Shown piece after piece: positions 33,103 to 38,039 of a DNA stretch of 38,039 nucleotides. This DNA comes from a virus. The DNA is taken from positions 1-38,039 of the IMG/VR virus record IMGVR_UViG_3300044712_000020, one strand, 5' to 3'. The translations under genes were made by a program, and so were the position numbers. Position 1 is the first letter of the stretch. Each line of letters starts with the position of its first letter. The notes below the pieces were generated by a model. The model was not told the DNA's origin. It searched no databases and saw nothing but the letters and a program-made list of their open reading frames with translations.

Positions 33103-33719
33103 AAGTATTGATTGCTTGCGAATTTAGCGGAACAGTCAGAGATGCCTTTATAAAGGCTGGGCATAATGCAATGTCATGTGATTTAGTTCCTACTGACATT
33201 CCTGGTCCTCATTATCAGGGATCGGTATTAGATATTTTAGAAGATGGATGGGATTTAATGATTGCACATCCACCTTGCACATATTTGACTGTTACCGGAA
33301 ATAAATGGTTCAAGCCTGAATATAAAGATAGATTTCCAACTAGACATCAAGACAGAGAAGATGCTATTGATTTTTTCTTAAAACTAGCAAATGCAAATAT
33401 TGAAAAAATAGCTTTAGAAAATCCAATAGGAATTTTATCTACTAGATATAAAAAACCTACACAAATCATACAGCCTTGGCAATTTGGTTATCCAGCAACA
33501 AAAGCAACTTGCTTATGGTTAAAAAATTTACCTCCTTTAATCCCAACTAATATCGTAAATAAAGGAGAAGTAGTGGTTGCAAAAAGCGGCAAAACAATGA
33601 GTAGATGGTATTACGATACTGGTATGCTTCCATTAAAAAATGGCGCTAGAGCAAAAGCTAGAAATAAAACATTCCAAGGTATTGCCGATGCTATGGCAGA
33701 CCAATGGGGAAAGCTATGA
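33099..33719 (+). CDS. C5-cytosine-methyltransferase-like protein
   Basis: A 206-residue SAM-dependent methyltransferase-type protein. It shows a SAM-binding start KVLIACEFSGTVRDAFIKAG, the catalytic PPC (about residues 58-60, DLMIAHPPCTYLT) and ENPIG (about 107-111), matching C5 motifs I, IV and VI. It is much shorter than normal C5 enzymes (300 or more residues) and no clear target-recognition domain is present, so it could lack specificity or modify free nucleotides. It starts with GTG, coupled to the small gene before it, after GGGGGATC. Confidence 0.75.
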   Translation: MKVLIACEFSGTVRDAFIKAGHNAMSCDLVPTDIPGPHYQGSVLDILEDGWDLMIAHPPCTYLTVTGNKWFKPEYKDRFPTRHQDREDAIDFFLKLANANIEKIALENPIGILSTRYKKPTQIIQPWQFGYPATKATCLWLKNLPPLIPTNIVNKGEVVVAKSGKTMSRWYYDTGMLPLKNGARAKARNKTFQGIADAMADQWGKL

Positions 33720-34045
33720 AAGAATATGACCCGAACGATGCTGTTGAATTTATCTTTAAAAAAGCTGGCTCGTATGCGAAAGCCAAAGGACAGCTTGCGG
33801 AGCTTGAAACCTATAAGTCTAGCCTTAAAGCAATTCAGATGGCGAAGTCGGGGGAAGTTTCCCTTGGCGCACAAGAGAGGGAGGCATATCGTTCCCATGA
33901 ATATCAAGAGTTATGTAAGGCTATCGGAGCCGCTACAGAACAAGCAGAAAAGTTAAAATGGGAATTAGAAGCCGCCAAGCTCAGATGGGAAACCTGGCGC
34001 ACTCAACAAGCAACAGAACGACAAGTAGATAGGATGCTCAAATGA
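33716..34045 (+). CDS. Helical early protein, 109 residues
   Basis: A Lys/Glu/Ala-rich helical protein (MKEYDPNDAVEFIFKKAGSY, then GQLAELETYKSSLKAIQM, and KLKWELEAAKLRWETWRTQQ). It belongs to a common phage type of unknown function. ATG 33716 overlaps the methyltransferase stop (ATGA) and follows GGGGAAAGCT; an upstream ATG at 33704 is also in frame. The end overlaps the next small gene by ATGA. Confidence 0.7.
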   Translation: MKEYDPNDAVEFIFKKAGSYAKAKGQLAELETYKSSLKAIQMAKSGEVSLGAQEREAYRSHEYQELCKAIGAATEQAEKLKWELEAAKLRWETWRTQQATERQVDRMLK

Positions 34046-34203
34046 AAGATTATTCAGAAGTTTATTTGCAAATTAAGGCAAAGCTCAAGCATTATCACGA
34101 CCTTACTTTAAAAGGTCGGTTTGATGAGGCTACTGATGTGGCTATTGAGCTGGCTGATTTAACAATTCAATTAGAAACAGCAACACTTACTCATGGCGAG
34201 TAA
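34042..34203 (+). CDS. Small helical protein, 53 residues
   Basis: Starts MKDYSEVYLQIKAKLKHYHD and then LTLKGRFDEATDVAIELADL, a helical hairpin. Similar proteins are frequent between the preceding helical gene type and nuclease genes in phages, but no function is known. It begins with ATGA and ends within the next gene (11-base overlap). Confidence 0.65.
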   Translation: MKDYSEVYLQIKAKLKHYHDLTLKGRFDEATDVAIELADLTIQLETATLTHGE

Positions 34204-34480
34204 AAGTGAAAAGATCGCACTTAACAAGATTGCAGAACTCGGATGTATTCTCTGTTCCGAAGTCCTTGGGATTGAAGGCACTCCGGCAGAACTCCATCAT
34301 GTGCGCCGTTACGGAAATAAACGGGCTTCATCCGATCTCTTGCCTTTATGCCCAGAACACCATCGGGGAAACTCTGGTGTTCACGGATTGGGTACAAAGG
34401 GTTTTGAAAATAAATGGGGCATTACCTACGAGAAGTTGCTGGAACGAGTCAATCAGAAACTTGGAAAGACAATTAAGTGA
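34193..34480 (+). CDS. Ref-type (RecA-dependent) HNH nuclease
   Basis: A 95-residue protein with CILCSEV (Cys pair), ELHHVRRYGNKRASSDLLPL, CPEHHRGNSGVHGLGTKGFE and a C-terminal LLERVNQKL helix. This motif set is seen in the phage P1 Ref family of recombination-enhancing nucleases and in related HNH-like proteins. It would cut DNA where RecA forms D-loops, aiding recombination-dependent replication. Zinc ligands include C18, C21 and the HH pairs. It is coupled downstream by GTGA. Confidence 0.8.
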   Translation: MASKSEKIALNKIAELGCILCSEVLGIEGTPAELHHVRRYGNKRASSDLLPLCPEHHRGNSGVHGLGTKGFENKWGITYEKLLERVNQKLGKTIK

Positions 34481-34629
34481 ATGAAGAACCTAAAACACTT
34501 AGAGAAATTGGTGAGGAGCTAGGAATTAGCTCTCAGGCTGTTGCTGAAATCATCGAAAGAGCAATGCGTAAGATAAGACAAGAGTTTTTTAGACGAAAGA
34601 TAGAAAAGGAAGATTTATTAGATGACTGA
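34477..34629 (+). CDS. Sigma-70 region 4-like HTH protein, 50 residues
   Basis: Starts at GTG 34477, overlapping the Ref-type stop. It carries TLREIGEELGISSQAVAEII, then ERAMRKIRQEFF, which fits the region 4 helix-turn-helix of sigma factors, where the consensus is IGE.LG.S...V..IE..A.RK.R. It lacks all other sigma domains. Possibly it acts as an anti-sigma-like or recruiter protein for late transcription, or binds the -35 region alone. It is a short but well-patterned gene. Confidence 0.72.
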   Translation: MNEEPKTLREIGEELGISSQAVAEIIERAMRKIRQEFFRRKIEKEDLLDD

Positions 34630-34654
34630 CTTTTTACACTACACAGTATATAAT
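34626..34654 (+). promoter_or_regulatory. Candidate promoter before endonuclease VII
   Basis: CTGACT (34626-34631), 17 bases, consensus TATAAT (34649-34654). The -10 box lies in the loop of a 13-bp inverted repeat. Confidence 0.55.
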
Positions 34655-34675
34655 TAAATTATTGTGTAATGTAAA
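34633..34675. repeat. 13-bp inverted repeat around the promoter
   Basis: TTTACACTACACA (34633-34645) and TGTGTAATGTAAA (34663-34675) are inverted with one mismatch, separated by 17 bases. The left arm is between -35 and -10, the right arm just after the transcription start. A palindromic operator is the simplest reading. It is AT-rich, so it is unlikely to be a terminator. Confidence 0.6.
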
Positions 34676-34682
34676 GGTTAAT

Positions 34683-35102
34683 ATGAGTAATTACAAATGG
34701 TGCGGTTGTTGCAATACAAGTTTGCCAATAGAAAGTTTTGCTAAAAACAAAGCCAAAAAAGATGGTTTACAAGAAAGATGTAGGTCTTGTAGAAGCGTTC
34801 ATCATCAAAAAGTAAAGCATTTGCGACCAAAACAAACAAAAGAGCAAAAAAGACGATGGTTAATAAACTCTTATGGATTGACTGTAAATAAATATGAATT
34901 ATTGCTTGCAAAACAAAACAACAAATGCGCTATATGCAATACAGAAGATTGGGGAAAACCATCGCCCAATATTGACCATTGTCATACAACAGGGAAAGTA
35001 AGGGGATTGCTTTGTAATAATTGCAATCGTGGTTTAGGATTATTTAAAGACAATAAGGAAATTATAAACAATGCAAAACAATACCTTGAACGATGCAGTT
35101 AA
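34683..35102 (+). CDS. Endonuclease VII-like (HNH) nuclease
   Basis: A 139-residue nuclease for Holliday junctions and branched DNA. It has an N-terminal zinc knuckle-like region (WCGCCNTSLP, CRSCRS), a middle helical region, then the CAICN...DHCHTTGKVRGLLCNNCN block (DHCH about residues 98-101, Cys pairs 82/85 and 111/114) of the recombination endonuclease VII family. It would resolve branched DNA before packaging. The ATG at 34683 follows AAAGGTTAAT; a TTG at 34662 is less likely. It overlaps the DUF3310 gene by 32 bases. Confidence 0.85.
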   Translation: MSNYKWCGCCNTSLPIESFAKNKAKKDGLQERCRSCRSVHHQKVKHLRPKQTKEQKRRWLINSYGLTVNKYELLLAKQNNKCAICNTEDWGKPSPNIDHCHTTGKVRGLLCNNCNRGLGLFKDNKEIINNAKQYLERCS

Positions 35103-35292
35103 TCATCCAAAGCATTATTTAAACCACCCTTCTGGAATTGAATGTATCCAGATTACAGAACACATGGGTTTCTGCCTTGGCAATGCCATTAAATACATTT
35201 GGAGAGCAGACTTAAAGCACGATGCTATTGAAGATTTGCGTAAAGCCAGATGGTATCTTGATAAAGAGATTGAAAAACGATTAAAGCTCTAA
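35071..35292 (+). CDS. DUF3310 protein
   Basis: A 73-residue protein, VNHPKHYLNHPSGIECIQITEH, then GFCLGNAIKYIWRADLKHDA and EDLRKARWYLDKE. This is the complete DUF3310 pattern, a small helical family common in phages and often placed near nucleotide metabolism or nuclease genes. Function is not established. It starts inside the endonuclease VII gene and converges with the SprT-like gene, with which it shares 12 bases. Confidence 0.85.
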   Translation: MQNNTLNDAVNHPKHYLNHPSGIECIQITEHMGFCLGNAIKYIWRADLKHDAIEDLRKARWYLDKEIEKRLKL

Positions 35293-35628
35293 AGGATCAA
35301 AGCCCAACTCATCAGAAATGACTTTAGTTCGCCTTCTGAACTCTTTGTCGTGATGGGTCCATTTATTAGTTTTATGCCTACTCATGTGGACCGCTTCATG
35401 GCAAAGAACTCTGATGACTGTTGAGAGATGCCCACATTTTTCAGATGAGATGGTGATGGTATGTTCAAACTCTCCGCCATCATCATATAAATATGTACCC
35501 ATTACCTCTTTGTCTTTATCAACTACAAAATTGATTTCTTCAGGCAAAGGCATAGACCATCTATCAAACGGCTTCATACAATAGATTGCGCTATAAAGAT
35601 TCTTGAGGATGGCTGGAGTTAGTTTCAT
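35281..35628 (-). CDS. SprT-like zinc metallopeptidase
   Basis: A 115-residue protein with LCHEAVHMSRH (HExxH at about residues 77-81) and a downstream HHDKEFRRRTKVISDELG, the arrangement of SprT-like minimal zinc proteases. It could cut host or DNA-crosslinked proteins. No signal peptide, so it acts in the cytoplasm. It overlaps the metallophosphoesterase gene by 4 bases and is probably co-transcribed with it. Confidence 0.75.
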   Translation of the reverse strand: MKLTPAILKNLYSAIYCMKPFDRWSMPLPEEINFVVDKDKEVMGTYLYDDGGEFEHTITISSEKCGHLSTVIRVLCHEAVHMSRHKTNKWTHHDKEFRRRTKVISDELGFDPLEL

Positions 35629-36596
35629 ACTTTATGAATACTGCCTCTAAATTCAAATTCGCCAGCATCTTCATTACTAACCATAATCAGTTCAGGCATC
35701 AACATACGCCCCTGGTCAAATGCCAGCATTACAAATCCAGATCGCCAATCTTTAGGGCTGTCCTCACAATACTCAAAGGTTGCGCTAAATGGGTCGGCTA
35801 AACATCCTGTCTGAATACCCCAAAAGGTTCCTTGGTAGTTTGTAATTGGTTGCGCCGCTAATACATGAGTATGACCTGTAATCATATTGGTATTGCCAGC
35901 AGATAGCAGATTCGCATACCCAGCAGTTCTACCACCTTTGTATCTATGCTTAATGACTGTTTCCTCGCCAATCCAATAAGACCAACAAGTTTTCCATTCA
36001 GGGAAATGATATTTAAGGCTAAAGCCATCAACTCCGCTATATTCAGGCACTTTATTGACTAGCCATGATTCATAACGCATATCGTGATTGCCCAAAGTCC
36101 AAATCAATTCGCATCCTGGCGGCTTAACTTTAACAATCTCATCCAAATGCCAGCGACAAGCATTTAGCTCTTGCAATACAGTTGGCTTTTGATCGTAGTT
36201 AATTGATGGGAATCTACTAAGAACTTGACCATCGAAAGCATCACCATTACAGATAATTACTTGAGGCTTAAATTCTTTAATCATTTTCAACAGCGCTTTA
36301 AATGCTGTTGTTGTTGTATCTGTGAAATGAGCATCAGAAAATACGATTGCTCTTTTAACTTTATTTATATCTATTCCCCTACGCACATTGTGAGGGGTTT
36401 GCTCTATTTTCTTTTTAAAATAAGCTGGATTTAGGCTATTGAATGTTGATAGATCAATTCCATATTTGGCTTCTAATCTTCTGCGCCTAGCGTATATATT
36501 TCTATCAGCCAATTTATGTTTTTGAGCAAACACAGTAACCGAGCCACATTCTTTCCAGGACTCGATCCATTCTTCATCCGACAATATCTTAGGCAT
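35625..36596 (-). CDS. Calcineurin-like metallophosphoesterase with N-terminal HTH-like region
   Basis: A 323-residue enzyme with all metal-binding motifs: FSDAHF (D88, H90), NGDAFD (D119 and D122), LGNHDMR (about 169-173), H217 and TGHTHV (about 241-244). The first 60 or so residues (SDEEWIESWKECGSVTVFAQ, KHKLADRNIYARRRRLEAKYG) form an HTH-like region. The substrate (nucleotide, DNA or protein) cannot be told. Such enzymes recur in phage genomes near recombination genes. It is divergent from the VRR nuclease gene. Confidence 0.85.
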   Translation of the reverse strand: MPKILSDEEWIESWKECGSVTVFAQKHKLADRNIYARRRRLEAKYGIDLSTFNSLNPAYFKKKIEQTPHNVRRGIDINKVKRAIVFSDAHFTDTTTTAFKALLKMIKEFKPQVIICNGDAFDGQVLSRFPSINYDQKPTVLQELNACRWHLDEIVKVKPPGCELIWTLGNHDMRYESWLVNKVPEYSGVDGFSLKYHFPEWKTCWSYWIGEETVIKHRYKGGRTAGYANLLSAGNTNMITGHTHVLAAQPITNYQGTFWGIQTGCLADPFSATFEYCEDSPKDWRSGFVMLAFDQGRMLMPELIMVSNEDAGEFEFRGSIHKV

Positions 36597-36637
36597 TTCA
36601 ACCCTTTGGTGGTAAAGTTACATAATTAAACCACAAA

Positions 36638-36651
36638 TATATTAAATATCA
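36638..36651 (+). promoter_or_regulatory. -10 box directly before the VRR gene, probably leaderless
   Basis: TATATT (36638-36643) ends eight bases before the ATG (36652). No Shine-Dalgarno is present. The same TATATT-ATG distance (seven) precedes the Cro-like gene. A clear -35 is not visible. Confidence 0.4.
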
Positions 36652-36936
36652 ATGAGTTACGCTAGGCGTGTTGATGCTAATCATTCGTTAATAGTAAAAA
36701 CCCTTAGAGATTTGGGTTGCTCGGTCTTTGATACAAGTCGAGTAGCTGGTGGCTTTCCTGATTTAGTTGTTGGAATAAATCAAGTTACTTGCTTGGTTGA
36801 GATTAAGGCGGATGAGAAGTCCCGCTTCACCCCAGCCCAAGAAGCCTTTATGCTTAATTGGCGTGGTTCAACAGTAGCAAGGATAGATAGCGTAGATGCC
36901 GCTATTCGTCTAGTTAATCTATTAAAAAAGGATTAA
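36652..36936 (+). CDS. VRR-NUC-type nuclease
   Basis: A 94-residue protein with the PD-(D/E)XK core VAGGFPDLVVGI, then TCLVEIKADEKSRFTPAQEA (PD at about 36-37, E50-I-K52), and a helix with F...W. These match stand-alone VRR-NUC proteins of phages, which are structure-specific nucleases for junction DNA. It seems leaderless. It is divergent to the metallophosphoesterase gene. The TAA stop carries the 11-mer TTAAAATAGCT also seen at 18459. Confidence 0.82.
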   Translation: MSYARRVDANHSLIVKTLRDLGCSVFDTSRVAGGFPDLVVGINQVTCLVEIKADEKSRFTPAQEAFMLNWRGSTVARIDSVDAAIRLVNLLKKD

Positions 36937-36944
36937 AATAGCTT

Positions 36945-37436
36945 ATGCCTATCGTTAAAAAACCTGATGGATGGTACTGGGGAAGTAAGGGACCATTCAC
37001 TACTAAGCAAAAAGCCGTTCAAGTTGGGCAAGCCGCCCATGCTTCAGGCTTCAAAGAGGAATTAGCTATGAATCAATCTATTGTCGGTGAGTTTGTAGGC
37101 ACATTACTACATTCAGCCACCATTGCTCACTTTAAGCACCTTCAGACTACAAGCTATGCCCAGCACAAAGCACTCCAGAAATACTATGAGGAAATCGTAG
37201 ATGCGGCAGATACGATAGCCGAGGCGCTACAGGGCTGTGAAGGCGAGATTATCAATGCTTACCCTATGATGTTTGGTAATACAGAAGCTAGTCCATTGGA
37301 CTACTTAACCTCTATTCGTGAGTATGTAATCGCCAATCGTGAAGCCATCTCTGAATACAGCAATATCCAGAATGAGATAGATGCAGTAATGACCCTATTG
37401 GACAGCACCATATACAAGCTGACCTTCCTAAAGTAA
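36945..37436 (+). CDS. Dps/ferritin-like protein with N-terminal extension
   Basis: A 163-residue protein. Residues about 45-163 form a four-helix bundle: SIVGEFVGTLLHSATIAHFK, then HLQTTSYAQHKALQKYYEEI, VDAADTIAEALQG, and ending helices, which resemble Dps or ferritin-like DUF5856-type phage proteins; an HF..L...S...H.....YYEE...D..AE pattern is visible. The first 40 residues (PDGWYWGSKGPFTTKQKAVQ) are a separate short module, seen in small phage proteins. Could store iron or protect DNA, or be a virion part. Metal ligands are only partly matched. Confidence 0.7.
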   Translation: MPIVKKPDGWYWGSKGPFTTKQKAVQVGQAAHASGFKEELAMNQSIVGEFVGTLLHSATIAHFKHLQTTSYAQHKALQKYYEEIVDAADTIAEALQGCEGEIINAYPMMFGNTEASPLDYLTSIREYVIANREAISEYSNIQNEIDAVMTLLDSTIYKLTFLK

Positions 37437-37493
37437 GCGTTGCGCCCAAACAACATTTACCAGCTGTAAAAATCAAGATAAGATAATGACAAG

Positions 37494-37949
37494 ATGCCAA
37501 CAATACCTAAGTTCACTAAGTGCCTAACCCTAGGATGTAGGGAAGAACGCAGTAAGTTCAATGCTTACTGTATGAGTCATGGTGGTAGAGATACATACGA
37601 CCATAAGAGATACAACAGCTCAGAGAAGCGTAAGGCTGGGCTAGATAAATACACATCGAGTCAATGGCGTAAGCTCAGACAGATCCAGCTAAGTAAACAT
37701 CCATTATGTGCCGCCTGTCTATCTGAGGGTAGGATCACATCAGCATTGCACATAGACCATCTATTCCCCTGGTCCCAACTAGGAGAGGATGCGTTTTATA
37801 TCAATGTGTTCCAATCCCTATGCCATTCGTGCCACAGTATTAAGACTACGCTAGAGCAACGGGATATATACAGGCTATACGGGATACCTACAAGGGACTA
37901 CAAGCTGAGTGATTACATGAGTGTCATGCACCTACATGAGAAGATTTAA
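37494..37949 (+). CDS. HNH endonuclease next to terS
   Basis: A 151-residue HNH nuclease. It shows zinc Cys pairs (CAAC, CHSC) and the core ITSALHIDHLFPWSQLGEDA (DH at about 88-89) followed by FQSLCHSCHSIKT. HNH proteins adjacent to the terminase take part in cos cleavage and packaging in HK97-like phages. If the window closes into a circle, this gene lies some 155 bases ahead of terS. The N-terminal Cys/His-rich part (CLTLGCREERSKFNAYCMSH) may be an extra zinc finger. Confidence 0.87.
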   Translation: MPTIPKFTKCLTLGCREERSKFNAYCMSHGGRDTYDHKRYNSSEKRKAGLDKYTSSQWRKLRQIQLSKHPLCAACLSEGRITSALHIDHLFPWSQLGEDAFYINVFQSLCHSCHSIKTTLEQRDIYRLYGIPTRDYKLSDYMSVMHLHEKI

Positions 37950-38039
37950 ATCGTCTTAGTCATAGGATATGGGGGCTTTAAACAGCCTTCCCATGCTACC
38001 AAACAGAAAGAACTTAAATAATTTGGAACTGATATGAAG

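Noticed and set aside
37950-38039. Terminator hairpin GGGGGCT...AGCC after the HNH gene
   Set aside because: The pairing is only about four bases with no T-run.

Overview
The window reads as a complete or nearly complete genome of a tailed, long non-contractile-tailed (siphovirus-type) dsDNA bacteriophage. It has an HK97-type head module, a lambda-type tail assembly frameshift, a tape measure, a J-like tail tip and a Rz/Rz1 spanin pair. The spanins imply a Gram-negative, two-membrane host. The AT-rich composition and gene style suggest an environmental (perhaps freshwater proteobacterial) phage, but the host cannot be fixed from sequence alone. An HNH gene sits at the right end and the small terminase at the left end, which is the usual HNH-terS-terL order if the ends are joined. 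No integrase or CI-type repressor is recognisable, so lysogeny is not supported.

Layout. (1) 66-8413, rightward: terS, terL, portal, a small overlapping ORF, prohead protease, TWO tandem major-capsid-protein paralogues separated by a strong hairpin, then head-tail connectors. (2) 8455-18462: major tail protein, two small ORFs, an HK97 gp10-like protein, tail chaperone G and its -1 frameshift product G-T (slippery GGGAAAG), tape measure, two distal tail proteins, a GNAT acetyltransferase and a 1381-residue tail tip protein. (3) 18538-26228: receptor-binding and decoration genes, comprising a Gly-Pro-Thr collagen-like fibre, glycine-rich adhesins, a cupin and a family 2 glycosyltransferase. (4) 26231-27600: lysis cassette (membrane proteins/holin, Rz with embedded Rz1, GH108-like endolysin).

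(5) 27597-31181, leftward: early operon with a RecB-like exonuclease, an SSB-like protein ending in DIPF, a PD-(D/E)XK-like protein and many very small genes, among them a 42-residue secreted Cys-rich peptide and a 25-residue membrane peptide. (6) 31182-31292: divergent control region with an inverted repeat lying over both candidate -35 boxes; the rightward Cro-like gene looks leaderless. (7) 31548-31807: three consecutive stem-loops, a candidate structured RNA. (8) 31808-37949, mostly rightward: small membrane proteins, a replication-protein C-terminal-like domain, a C5-methyltransferase-like protein, a Ref-type nuclease, a 50-residue sigma region 4-like protein, endonuclease VII, DUF3310, leftward SprT-like peptidase and metallophosphoesterase, a VRR-type nuclease, a Dps/ferritin-like protein and an HNH nuclease.

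No DNA polymerase, primase or replicative helicase is visible. Replication probably relies on the host, with phage-encoded recombination and nuclease functions. Most genes are packed with ATGA, TGATG or TAATG overlaps, so translational coupling appears widespread. The most unusual features are the paired capsid proteins with the hairpin between them, the GPT-collagen fibre encoded beside a glycosyltransferase, the structured intergenic RNAs, and several tiny genes recovered by reading gaps and overlaps.
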